Assembly: GCF_000772945.1 (NCBI RefSeq)
Contig: NZ_JPVN01000001.1
Coordinates: 62,001-126,000, forward strand
Length of the DNA stretch: 64,000 bases
From: Ureibacillus manganicus DSM 26584
Lineage (GTDB): Bacteria; Bacillota; Bacilli; Bacillales_A; Planococcaceae
Direction: 5' to 3'
Within the stretch, counting starts at the first letter, position 1. Each line of letters opens with the position of its first letter. A program made the translations under genes and the position numbers. Below the pieces are notes generated by a model. It was not told the origin of the DNA and ran no database searches. It saw nothing but the letters and a program-made list of their open reading frames with translations. Below are positions 9,281 to 18,200 of this stretch, in pieces.

Positions 9281-9303
9281 CTCGACCGAAAAGTGTGGTC
9301 GAG
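9281..9303 (-). terminator. Second hairpin between rplS and lepB
   Basis: A 7-bp stem (CTCGACC / GGTCGAG) followed on the minus strand by TTATGTTTTT. It may back up the rplS terminator. A similar hairpin with the same flank (AACATAACTCGAC) occurs at 44464. Confidence 0.5.
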
Positions 9304-9363
9304 CTAATCGTATTTTATGTAGTTTAGTTAGTTTAACGAACTTTATAATTGGTTAAAAAGAAA

Positions 9364-9389
9364 GGGGGCTTTTCTATTGAAAAACCCCC
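9364..9389 (-). terminator. Terminator of rplS
   Basis: A GC-rich stem, GGGGG against CCCCC extended by a TTTT/AAAA part, immediately after the rplS stop; the minus strand continues with TTTCTTTTT. Confidence 0.85.
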
Positions 9390-9403
9390 ACTCTAAACAG
9401 TTA

Positions 9404-9748
9404 TTATCGAATTTCTTTAATACGAGCTGCTTTACCACGTAGGTTACGTAGGTAGTAAAGTTTCGCACGACGTACTTTACCGCGGCGAATTACTTCTAAT
9501 TTCTCGATTTTTGGAGTGTGTACAGGGAATGTACGTTCAACACCAACACCGTAAGAAATTTTGCGAACTGTAAATGTTTCGCTAATACCGCCACCACGAC
9601 GTTTAATAACAACACCTTCGTATACTTGGATACGTTCACGAGTACCCTCGATGATTCTTACGTGAACTTTCACAGTATCTCCTGGGCGGAATGTAGGTAG
9701 ATCAGAACGAAGTTGATCTTTTGTAATTTCTGCAATAATGTTTGACAT
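9404..9748 (-). CDS. rplS: Large ribosomal subunit protein bL19
   Basis: Structural protein at the 30S-50S interface. The 114-residue sequence contains the family hallmarks [16 protein letters not shown] and [16 protein letters not shown], and ends with a basic [17 protein letters not shown] tail. It is transcribed from its own strong promoter after trmD, with a structured leader, and ends at a strong terminator, so it forms a mostly single-gene unit. Confidence 0.97.
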   Translation of the reverse strand: MSNIIAEITKDQLRSDLPTFRPGDTVKVHVRIIEGTRERIQVYEGVVIKRRGGGISETFTVRKISYGVGVERTFPVHTPKIEKLEVIRRGKVRRAKLYYLRNLRGKAARIKEIR

Positions 9749-9839
9749 AATTTTCTCTCCTCGTACAGATGCTCTTATAGTCTTTAGTTACTACAGCGGA
9801 ACACCGTAATTACGTGCTTTCCATAGAAGCACAGAATGT
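9749..9839 (-). promoter_or_regulatory. Putative L19 leader RNA
   Basis: The about 85-base leader between the rplS promoter and start codon contains a hairpin (GTGCTT / AAGCAC) followed by a second palindromic stretch around ACGGTGTTCCGCTGT. Firmicutes have an L19 autoregulatory leader at this place; assignment here is by position and presence of two hairpins, not by a covariance search. Confidence 0.5.
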
Positions 9840-9869
9840 ATCATACCACAAAGTAAGGTGCTTTCGCAA
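9840..9869 (-). promoter_or_regulatory. rplS promoter
   Basis: Minus-strand -35 TTGCGA and -10 TATGAT separated by 18 bases, located just after the trmD stop. The predicted start site lies about 85 bases before the rplS ATG. Confidence 0.75.
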
Positions 9870-9878
9870 CAATTATTC

Positions 9879-10616
9879 CTATTCTTTTTCCTTTTTCAAC
9901 GTCTCAAGAAAAGCCTTTTGTGAGGCTGAAAGTTCTAAATGGTCAAATAAATCCGGGCGTCTCTCAAAGGTGCGTCTTAAAGATTCTTCTTCACGCCATT
10001 TTTCGATTTTTCCATGATTTCCTGACACTAACACATCAGGAACTGTCATGCCTCTAAAATCAGCAGGACGTGTGTAATGTGGATGCTCTAATAACCCTGT
10101 AGAAAATGAATCATGAATATGAGAATCCTCTTGACCCAATACACCAGGTAGAAGTCTAACAACAGCATCGATTACAGTCATGGCAGGTAGTTCTCCACCT
10201 GTTAAAACGAAATCACCTATGGAGATTTCATCTGTAACGAGATATTCGCGAATACGCTCATCGTATCCCTCATAATGACCGCAAAGGAAAATTAGTTCTT
10301 CTTCCTTCGCTAATTCTTCTGCTTTCTTTTGAGTGAATCGATCCCCTTGAGGACACATCAAAATGATGCGTGGCTTTTTATTCATATGTTGTGTTAAGGT
10401 TTCAACCGCATGGAACATCGGTTCAGGCTTTAGTACCATCCCAGCTCCACCACCATATGGATAATCATCCACTTGCTTATGCTTATTATCGCTATAGTCA
10501 CGAATATCAGATACAGCTAAAGTGACAGCACCTTTTTCTTGAGCTTTTTTAAGAATCGATGAACCAAATACTCCTGTAAACATATCTGGAAATAAACTGA
10601 GGACATGTATATTCAT
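9879..10616 (-). CDS. trmD: tRNA (guanine37-N1)-methyltransferase
   Basis: Methylates G37 next to the anticodon using S-adenosylmethionine, preventing frameshifting. The 245-residue protein shows the SPOUT-fold features [26 protein letters not shown] and the knot region [15 protein letters not shown] with [14 protein letters not shown]. Its ATG overlaps the rimM stop by one base (TAATG), so the two are translationally coupled in the usual rimM-trmD pair. Length is normal. Confidence 0.97.
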   Translation of the reverse strand: MNIHVLSLFPDMFTGVFGSSILKKAQEKGAVTLAVSDIRDYSDNKHKQVDDYPYGGGAGMVLKPEPMFHAVETLTQHMNKKPRIILMCPQGDRFTQKKAEELAKEEELIFLCGHYEGYDERIREYLVTDEISIGDFVLTGGELPAMTVIDAVVRLLPGVLGQEDSHIHDSFSTGLLEHPHYTRPADFRGMTVPDVLVSGNHGKIEKWREEESLRRTFERRPDLFDHLELSASQKAFLETLKKEKE

Positions 10617-11134
10617 TATAAAAGTCCTTCCATGACATGAATGATGATTTTCTTTTCATCGATATCAATTTCTTTTACAACATCCTCAATATAAGGAATG
10701 TAATGTTTTTTGCCTTTAGGATCTTTTAATTCCCATACGTCATTTGCACCGGTTTCTAAAATGTCAGTAATGGTACCGAGTTTTTCCCCTTCATCAGAAA
10801 ACACTTCACAACCGATAATTTCAAAGTAATAGTATTCATTTTCTTTTAGTTCATCTACTTCAAGTTGATCTTTTGTAACTTTTAATAACCCTTCTTTGAA
10901 ATGTTCAACGAGGTTAATATTATGAAGCCCTTCAAAAGTAAGAAGGATAAAATTTTTATGACGGCGGGCACTTTCTATAGTTACCCAAGTTGGCTTTTTG
11001 TCATCTTTTTTGAAGATGGCTAATCGGTTACCCGGAGCAAAACGTACATCTTCAAAGTCTGTTGTGGAGATTACTCGTACTTCGCCTTTTATTCCATGTG
11101 TGTTGACAATTCGTCCAACATTAAACCATTCCAT
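10616..11134 (-). CDS. rimM: Ribosome maturation factor RimM
   Basis: Helps assemble the 30S subunit head by binding uS19. At 172 residues it has the two expected beta-barrel parts: the N-terminal [16 protein letters not shown] motif and a C-terminal PRC-barrel region with [16 protein letters not shown] and the ending [16 protein letters not shown]. It overlaps trmD by one base. An attenuator-like hairpin separates it from khpA; the ylqD gene found at this point in B. subtilis is absent. Confidence 0.95.
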   Translation of the reverse strand: MEWFNVGRIVNTHGIKGEVRVISTTDFEDVRFAPGNRLAIFKKDDKKPTWVTIESARRHKNFILLTFEGLHNINLVEHFKEGLLKVTKDQLEVDELKENEYYYFEIIGCEVFSDEGEKLGTITDILETGANDVWELKDPKGKKHYIPYIEDVVKEIDIDEKKIIIHVMEGLL

Positions 11135-11190
11135 GTTATGCTCACCTCTTTTTAGTTTGGTCGCTTTGTGTCCAATTTAAATATAGTAAA

Positions 11191-11223
11191 AAGAAGGGAG
11201 ACCATTATTTCGGCTCCCTTCTT
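11191..11223 (-). terminator. Hairpin between khpA and rimM
   Basis: A perfect 10-bp stem (AAGAAGGGAG / CTCCCTTCTT) with a TTTTTACTATATTT tail on the minus strand. It should end or attenuate the rpsP-khpA transcript before rimM. Confidence 0.75.
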
Positions 11224-11267
11224 TTATCTAGTTTCGCGTAAGCTTAACGAACACGCTTAACTTATTT

Positions 11268-11501
11268 TTAATCCAATATATCGACGTAAGTCTTTTTCTT
11301 TTGGTGGCCGCTAGCTACTGAGTAAACAATTGTACGAATCGCCTTTGCGACACGACCTTGTTTGCCTATGACTTTCCCTCTGTCATCTGGATGAACAAAA
11401 AGCTTATAAACAATTCGACTTGAATTTTCGTCCGTCTCAATACGAACTTCTTCTGGATAATCGACTAATGGTTTAACGATTGTTTCAATCAGTTGCTGCA
11501 C
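11268..11501 (-). CDS. khpA: KH-domain RNA-binding protein KhpA (YlqC)
   Basis: A 77-residue single-KH-domain protein with the GxxG loop in GKVIGKQGRVAKAIRTI. The family (KhpA/YlqC) binds RNA, often as a partner of KhpB/Jag, and affects cell elongation and sRNA function in other Firmicutes. It follows rpsP by 14 bases, the conserved ffh-rpsP-ylqC order. Length is normal. Confidence 0.95.
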   Translation of the reverse strand: MQQLIETIVKPLVDYPEEVRIETDENSSRIVYKLFVHPDDRGKVIGKQGRVAKAIRTIVYSVASGHQKKKTYVDILD

Positions 11502-11515
11502 AATGCCACCTCCGA

Positions 11516-11788
11516 TTATTTACTGAATTTTAAGTTATGGAATTTTTCCATGATTCCTTGTTCTGAGAACAAGTTACGTACTGTATCAGATGGTTTTGCA
11601 CCATTAGCTAACCATTGAAGAGCTTTCTCTTCATCGATGTTTAGAGTAGCTGGAGAAGTTAGTGGGTTGTAAGTACCAACTGTTTCGATTTGACGTCCGT
11701 CACGTGGTGAACGAGAGTCAGCTACTACGATACGATAGAAAGGAGATTTTTTAGCTCCCATACGTTTTAAACGAATTTTAACTGCCAT
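11516..11788 (-). CDS. rpsP: Small ribosomal subunit protein bS16
   Basis: A 90-residue ribosomal protein starting [19 protein letters not shown] and containing [12 protein letters not shown] and YNPL, all family hallmarks. It lies downstream of ffh and 14 bases upstream of khpA, so the two are probably cotranscribed. The 115-base gap to ffh contains only a weak AT-rich palindrome near 11868-11898. Confidence 0.97.
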   Translation of the reverse strand: MAVKIRLKRMGAKKSPFYRIVVADSRSPRDGRQIETVGTYNPLTSPATLNIDEEKALQWLANGAKPSDTVRNLFSEQGIMEKFHNLKFSK

Positions 11789-11903
11789 TTTTATTGCACC
11801 TCCGAATAAGTTTCACACAAGATAGTATATTATCAATGTTTTTGGTATTTGTAAAGTATTTTTTCTTAACACTACTTTTTTTATTAAAAATAGTGAAAGT
11901 GTT

Positions 11904-13268
11904 CTATTTAAATAATGAATCTAAGCCAGGTAATTTCATCTTTTTCTTACCTTTACCTTTACCTTGAGTCATACCTGTCATTTGTTTCATCATTTTTTTC
12001 ATTTCTTCAAATTGCTTTAGTAAACGATTCACATCTTGAATAGTTGTACCAGAGCCCTTAGCAATACGTTTTTTACGATTTCCGTTGATGATTTCAGGGT
12101 TTGTTTTTTCAGCTGGAGTCATTGAGTAAATTATAGCCTCTAAGCGACCCATTTGTTTTTCATCAACTTTTACATTGTCTAGGCCCTTCATTTTGTTGAC
12201 ACCAGGGATCATTTTTAAAATATCATCTAAAGGTCCCATTTTCTTTAAAGCCTGCAATTGTTCAACGAAATCGTCAAAAGTAAAGGTTTGCGTCATGAAT
12301 TTTTGCTCTAGCTCTTTTGCTTTTTCCATATCAACATTTGCTTGGGCTTTTTCAATTAGCGATAAAACATCACCCATACCTAAAATACGCTGTGCCATAC
12401 GTTCTGGATGGAATGTTTCAAGGGCATCCATTTTTTCACCCATACCAACAAATTTAATTGGTTTTTGAGTTACTGAACGAATAGATAACGCAGCACCACC
12501 ACGAGTATCACCATCTAATTTAGTTAAAACAACCCCGGTAATTCCAACTGTTTCATTGAAGCTCTGAGCTACGTTAACAGCGTCTTGACCTGTCATCGCA
12601 TCGACAACTAAAAAGACCTCGTCTGGCTCTTTTAAAGCTCGAATGTCTTTCAATTCCTGCATTAGTTCTTCATCGATATGTAATCGACCTGCAGTATCTA
12701 TGATTACGACGTCATGATGTTCTTCTTTTGCATGTTCAATCGCTTTTCGAGCAATTTCAACAGGTGAAATGTCTGTTCCTAATGAGAATACAGGTAGGGA
12801 AAGCTGTTTACCTAATGTTTGTAATTGTTGTACAGCTGCAGGACGATAAATATCTGCTGCAACGAGTAAAGGTTTACGATTGTATTTTTTTCTTAAAACA
12901 TTCGCTAACTTACCAGTCGTAGTTGTTTTCCCGGCACCTTGCAGACCGACCATCATAATGACAGTTGGTGACTTTGTGCTGAATTTGATTGGGCTTTGTT
13001 CTCCACCCATAAGATTTGTTAACTCATCTTGAACGATTTTAATAACTTGTTGGCCCGGAGTTAAACTTTTCATTACTTCCGATCCAATAGCGCGTTCACT
13101 TACGTTTTTAACGAATTCTTTTACAACTTTTAAGTTAACGTCCGCTTCAATTAGAGCAAAACGTACTTCGCGCATCATTTCTTTAACGTCTTGTTCAGAA
13201 ACTTTCCCTTTGCCTTTCAGTTTTTGGATTGTCCCTTGGAGTCGTTCCGCTAATCCTTCAAATGCCAT
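11904..13268 (-). CDS. ffh: Signal recognition particle protein Ffh
   Basis: SRP54 homologue that binds the signal sequences of nascent membrane proteins and docks with FtsY. The 454-residue protein has the N domain (1-90), the GTPase domain with P-loop GLQGAGKTTT (108-117), DTAGR and TKLDGD motifs, and a Met/Lys-rich M domain ending QMTGMTQGKGKGKKKMK that binds SRP RNA and signal peptides. It starts 11 bases after ylxM, the standard pairing. Confidence 0.98.
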   Translation of the reverse strand: MAFEGLAERLQGTIQKLKGKGKVSEQDVKEMMREVRFALIEADVNLKVVKEFVKNVSERAIGSEVMKSLTPGQQVIKIVQDELTNLMGGEQSPIKFSTKSPTVIMMVGLQGAGKTTTTGKLANVLRKKYNRKPLLVAADIYRPAAVQQLQTLGKQLSLPVFSLGTDISPVEIARKAIEHAKEEHHDVVIIDTAGRLHIDEELMQELKDIRALKEPDEVFLVVDAMTGQDAVNVAQSFNETVGITGVVLTKLDGDTRGGAALSIRSVTQKPIKFVGMGEKMDALETFHPERMAQRILGMGDVLSLIEKAQANVDMEKAKELEQKFMTQTFTFDDFVEQLQALKKMGPLDDILKMIPGVNKMKGLDNVKVDEKQMGRLEAIIYSMTPAEKTNPEIINGNRKKRIAKGSGTTIQDVNRLLKQFEEMKKMMKQMTGMTQGKGKGKKKMKLPGLDSLFK

Positions 13269-13279
13269 AAGGTCTCCTC

Positions 13280-13615
13280 CTAATCCGTTTCTTTCAATTC
13301 ATTTAATAATGAAAGTTTTTCTTCTATTGTTTTATTTTCATCTTTGATTGCTTCTGTGAGCTTTTCTATAATTTGCTGACGGTGGCCAAATTTTTCAAAA
13401 AGCTTTAGTTTATCTTCATATTCTTCAAGCATTGCTTCTGTTCTACGAATATTATCATAAACCGCCTGTCTTGAAACTTTATAACTCTCTGCAATTTCTC
13501 CAAGAGAATGATCATCAAGATAGTAAAGTTCCATATAACTTCGTTGTTTATCCGTCAGTAATGCTTGATAAAAGTCGAAGAGAAAGTTCATGCGTGTCGT
13601 TTTTTCAAGTAGCAT
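13280..13615 (-). CDS. ylxM: YlxM-family SRP-associated HTH protein
   Basis: A 111-residue helix-turn-helix protein of the sigma-70 region-4-like YlxM/p13 family ([20 protein letters not shown]). In B. subtilis and relatives it is always linked to ffh, and work in Streptococcus and Staphylococcus links it to SRP function. Here it is the first gene of the ylxM-ffh unit, with a strong promoter just upstream. Confidence 0.92.
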   Translation of the reverse strand: MLLEKTTRMNFLFDFYQALLTDKQRSYMELYYLDDHSLGEIAESYKVSRQAVYDNIRRTEAMLEEYEDKLKLFEKFGHRQQIIEKLTEAIKDENKTIEEKLSLLNELKETD

Positions 13616-13648
13616 TCAATATCTCTCCAATCATAATTTGTCTATTGT

Positions 13649-13678
13649 ATCATAACTTTTTTCCTAAGAGTCTGTCAA
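13649..13678 (-). promoter_or_regulatory. ylxM-ffh promoter
   Basis: A consensus -35 TTGACA and a -10 TATGAT with an 18-base spacer on the minus strand, about 35 bases before the ylxM start codon. Best-matching promoter in this part of the window. Confidence 0.8.
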
Positions 13679-13897
13679 GGTAATTTCCTTGAACAATGGG
13701 CTGAAGAATCATGAATGGTGATCCAGGACTGTTTTTTTGGTTATTGTGATTTTGTTTCTTCGAGAATGGTGGTCGAGGACAACTTTTTCGCGTTTCGCAC
13801 TTTTCTGTCCTCCAAGACGCCTGTACTAGTAACCACACCGTTTCAAATCCCCTCCTTTATCCACACCCAAAATGAAAACGAAATAACCTAAAAAAAA
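13679..13897. repeat. Gap with a diverged copy of the 48-kb repeat unit
   Basis: Non-coding stretch between the ylxM promoter and ftsY. At 13777-13810 GGACAACTTTTT and CTGTCC are separated so that the whole spans 34 bases, exactly as in each unit of the tandem array at 47952-48300. A second, weaker unit may precede it (the words GAATGGTGATCCAGGAC and GAATGGTGGTCGAGGAC are direct near-repeats). A 62-codon frame here looks accidental. Confidence 0.5.
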
Positions 13898-13928
13898 CAC
13901 TCGCTGCCTTTAATAAAGACAACGAGTG
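13898..13928 (-). terminator. Terminator of ftsY
   Basis: Stem CACTCG / CGAGTG, extendable by further pairs, just after the ftsY stop, with seven T residues following on the minus strand. Confidence 0.85.
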
Positions 13929-13941
13929 CTACTCTGATGAT

Positions 13942-15216
13942 TTATTCTTCTATCTTCTCAAGTTCCTTATCCAGTCCATCTGCGAATAGACCATAGACAT
14001 ATCGTTCGGCATCGAATGGCTGTAAATCGTCCATTTTCTCACCTAGTCCGATGAATTTCACTGGAATATGAAGTTTGTTGCGGATTGCTAAAACGATACC
14101 ACCTTTTGCAGTACCATCAAGCTTAGTTAAAACAATACCTGTTACATTTGTCGCTTCTTTAAACATTTGCGCTTGAACAAGGGCATTTTGGCCAGTTGTC
14201 GCATCTAATGCAAGTAACCCTTCATGTGGTGCATCTGGAATTTCACGTGAAATAACACGATGCACTTTCTCTAGTTCTTTCATTAAGTTTACTTTATTTT
14301 GAAGACGTCCTGCAGTATCACAAATTAACACATCTGCACCACGTTTTTTCGCAGCACCAATCGCATCGAAAATTACTGCTGCTGGGTCTGAACCTTCCGA
14401 TTGTTTTACGACTTCACAACCAACACGGTCTCCCCAGACTTGTAACTGATCAATGGCACCAGCTCGGAATGTATCACCCGCTGCAAGCACAACCGTTTTT
14501 CCTTGTGATTTTAAACGATGTGCAAGCTTTCCAATTGTCGTTGTCTTCCCTACACCATTAACTCCGACAAATAAAATTACCGTTAAATCACCCTTAGGTT
14601 GAATATTTAAAGCTGTGATGTTATCTTCGCCATTTTCATAAATCTCAACTAATTTTTCTGAGATCACAGCTTGAATACCTTCAGTATTCTTGATGTTTTT
14701 ACGTTGTACTTCAAAACGCAATTTGTCCATTAATTCCATTACTGTTTCAAAGCCAACATCGGCTTGTAGCAATACTTCTTCTAATTCTTCAAAGAAGTCC
14801 TCATCAACTTTTCGATATCTTGCAATAAGGTCATTTACTCTTGATGTAAATGTATCACGTGTTTTTGCTAAACCAGCCTTAAACTTTTGAGTAATCGACC
14901 ATGCAGATGGTTTCTTTTCCTGTTGAGCTTCTTGTACTTCTTGTACTTCTTGTTCTTCTTGAACCGCTTGAATTTCTTGAGCTTCATGAACTTCTTGAAC
15001 ACCAAAAGTTTCTTCTACATCCGCAGAATCTACAGTTGTAAGTTCATTTTGCTGAATCGCTTCAAGTTCTTTATTTTCGCTCTTTTCTTCCTCAAGAACT
15101 TGTACATTCGAATCCTCATCACTTAGTTGACTCTCTTGTATTTCCTCTTGCGATTGTTCTTTTTGTACTTCTTCACTACCTAATAACTTTTCTTTTAATC
15201 GTTTAAAAAAACTCAT
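13942..15216 (-). CDS. ftsY: Signal recognition particle receptor FtsY
   Basis: SRP receptor GTPase that brings ribosome-SRP complexes to the membrane. At 424 residues it is longer than the B. subtilis protein (329) because of an acidic Glu/Gln/Val-rich N-terminal A region of roughly 105 residues, including degenerate QEVQEVQEAQ repeats. After this comes the NG domain with GVNGVGKTTTIGK, the AGDTFRAGA motif, DTAGR and TKLDGTAKGG. The start is 2 bases after the smc stop, so smc-ftsY are coupled. A terminator follows. Confidence 0.97.
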   Translation of the reverse strand: MSFFKRLKEKLLGSEEVQKEQSQEEIQESQLSDEDSNVQVLEEEKSENKELEAIQQNELTTVDSADVEETFGVQEVHEAQEIQAVQEEQEVQEVQEAQQEKKPSAWSITQKFKAGLAKTRDTFTSRVNDLIARYRKVDEDFFEELEEVLLQADVGFETVMELMDKLRFEVQRKNIKNTEGIQAVISEKLVEIYENGEDNITALNIQPKGDLTVILFVGVNGVGKTTTIGKLAHRLKSQGKTVVLAAGDTFRAGAIDQLQVWGDRVGCEVVKQSEGSDPAAVIFDAIGAAKKRGADVLICDTAGRLQNKVNLMKELEKVHRVISREIPDAPHEGLLALDATTGQNALVQAQMFKEATNVTGIVLTKLDGTAKGGIVLAIRNKLHIPVKFIGLGEKMDDLQPFDAERYVYGLFADGLDKELEKIEE

Positions 15217-15218
15217 TG

Positions 15219-18200
15219 TTATTCGCTCCTTTGCCCCACAAGTACGGCCTCTTTTTCGAGTTTTACAGATACAAGCTTAGAAACTCCTGATTCTTGCATA
15301 GTAATACCATATAAGACGTCAGCGCCTTCCATAGTACCTTTACGATGTGTAATGACAATAAATTGCGTTTCACTACTTAATTTCTTTAAATAACCGCTAT
15401 AGCGATCTACATTCGCTTCATCTAATGCAGCTTCAACTTCGTCTAAAATTACAAACGGAACAGGTCTAGTATTAAGAATTGCAAATAGAAGTGCGATTGC
15501 TGTTAGCGCCCTTTCTCCACCAGAAAGTAAACTTAAACTTTGTAGTTTCTTACCAGGTGGCTGAGCTACAATTTCAATTCCTGTTTCCAGTATATTATCT
15601 GGTTCAAGTAAAACTAAGTCCGCTTGTCCACCACCAAATAATTCCCTAAAAACATATTGGAATTGAGTGCGTATCATTGTAAATGATTCACTAAATCTTG
15701 TAGACATTTCTTCGTCCATTTCTTTTATTGCTACGTGTAATGTATCTTGTGCTTCAAGTAAATCATTACGTTGCTCAGTCAGGAATGTATGTCTTTCTAA
15801 AACACGATCATATTCTTCAATTGCCGTTAGATTTACTGGTCCAAGTTCTTCTATGGATTGTTTTAATAATTTTACTTTACGACGCACTCCGTCTACATCT
15901 TCAATTGGTGAAGTAGTCTCTTTAGCAAATTCATAATCCAGTTCATATTGTTCGTCTAATTGTGTATGAATACGATTAATTTCGAACTCTACTTTACTTT
16001 TTCTTAAATCCATAGCACGTAACGATTCCATGTACCCTTTATGAATCCGTTGTAGCTCCTTTAACTGTTCTTCAAATTCAGTAAGTTGTAACTGATTTTG
16101 AGAACGTTGTTGACGATTATGCTGGATCATTTCAGTTAACTGGTCTTTTTTCAAGGTCCAATTACGTACCTGTTCATTTATTTCCTCACCAGTTGGCCCC
16201 TCGGAATCTCCCGTTTGTATCCAACTTATTTCTTGGGAAATAGATTCTATCTGTTGTCTAATTTTTGAACGCTTTAAAGCAATATCGGCCGTGGCTACTT
16301 GAACTTGTGTTAATTGCTCTTGTGCAACTGCTAAGTGAGAACGTTTTTCTGCTGATTGTTCGCGTAACTGATCTTTTTTGTTTTCACCATGAAGCTTCAT
16401 TTCAGTTAATTGTTCAACTGTAGCATTTATTTGTTGTAGCTCGATTTGCAATTCTTCAAGTCGATTACTTGCATCTTCACGTTGTTTTAACAATGTTTGT
16501 TTTATTGTCGTTGCGGATGATTGCTCTGAAGTTGCTACTGAAACTGTAGTGTTTAAACTTTTTTCTTCTAGTTCTAATTCGTGTAATTTTGATCTATATT
16601 CAATCTCTGTCTTACGAATTTCATCGCCGTAATTTTTTCGTTCTTCTACTTTTTCACGAAGATTTGCAACGGATTCTTTTTCCTCAGAAACTGCTTTTTC
16701 AGCCTGTAAGATAGAACCTTCCATTTGAGCTAACTTACTTGTCAACGAGTCAAGCTCTGCTTTTCTAGAAAATAACGAAGTTTGTTGCTTTGCTGCTCCA
16801 CCTGTTAATGAACCACCAGCATTTACAATGTCACCTTCTATTGTTACAACACGATATCTATAGCCACACAATCTAGCAATTTGACTTGCACCTTCGAGAG
16901 TTGTAGCAACTAAAACATTACCTAGTAAATTTTCTACAATTGTACGATTTGACTCATCAAATTTTACTAATTGATGCGCTAAGTTAATAAAAGCTGGGTG
17001 GTTTATAGCGGCTGAAATTTGCTCAGGAGATATGCGACGAGATTTCATAACCGTTTTAGGTAGAAATGTTGCTCTCCCTGCTCTTTTTAGCTTTAACCAA
17101 CCAATTGCTTTTTGTGCATCTTGCTCATTTTTTGTAACGATGTGCTGAGATGCTCCACCTAATGCAGTTTCAATTGCTTTTGAGTATTCACTATCTACTT
17201 TAATAAGCTCAGCAACTGCACCTTCGATTCCTGTTAATTCACCACGGTCGCGAGCTAATAAAACATCTTTTACACCTTGGAAGAAACCAGAGAAATCTGA
17301 TTCTAATTCCGCTAAAGTATCTTTACGAGCCTTTAACTGTTGTTGGTGCTGATAAGCTTGATAGAGCATTCTTTGTTTTTCTTCAAATGAGGCAGAAGAT
17401 TTTTTTAATTGATTTTGTAGTAAATCAATTTCTTGTACGTTATCGTTAAGTTGTTTTTCAATAGCGTGATACTTTTGTAAAAGTTCTTGCTTTTGTTGTT
17501 GAACTGTTTGTAGTCTTTTCACCATTTCAACGGAAGCGTCAGACATACGTTCTGCTGTTGCTTCTTGTTGGGTTAATTGTTGCTCGATATGTTTCAGTTC
17601 ATTTTTAATGGTTGCTTCTTCGTTTAATAAATCGATATATTTATCCTTCGATTTTTCAATTTGTTCCTCAATTTCAACGACAGAAGTATTTAGAGATTGC
17701 TCGATTTTTTTAATGTCAGATTTTAATTCCAATACGATTTTTTGTTTATGTTCAAATTGCAATTTATTATCTGACTCATTTTTTTCTAATTCTGTTTCTT
17801 CTTCAACTAATTGATTGAGAGTTAGTTGTAATTGTTGAAGTTGCTTTTGAGCATTCATATGTTTTTCTTGTAATAACGCTCTGCGACCGTCCCATCGTTC
17901 TACTTCCGTACTTGCTTCAACTAGCTGTTCTTGTGATAAATCTAAAGTTTGATCAATAGTTCTTAATTTTTCACGTATTTCATTTGTTGATAATTCGACT
18001 TCTTCAATTTGTTTTAAGTATTTTTGTTCTTCAACTTCCAAACCTTCGTAGTCAGCCTTAACCTTACCTAAATCTTGAAGGTAGTTTGTTAAGTCATGTA
18101 CCATCAAGGCAATATCCGACTCTTTAAGTTCCTCTGTCATCTGAACATAATCTTTTGCAGCCGATGCCTGCATTTGCAAAGGTTCGAGTCGACTATCTAA

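Noticed and set aside
11868-11898. Terminator between ffh and rpsP
   Set aside because: The AT-rich palindrome CACTA...TAGTG lacks a T tail on the minus strand, so I could not support a terminator.
13650-13838. 62-codon minus-strand frame upstream of ylxM
   Set aside because: It overlaps the strong ylxM-ffh promoter, contains the diverged repeat and has no ribosome site or recognisable protein.
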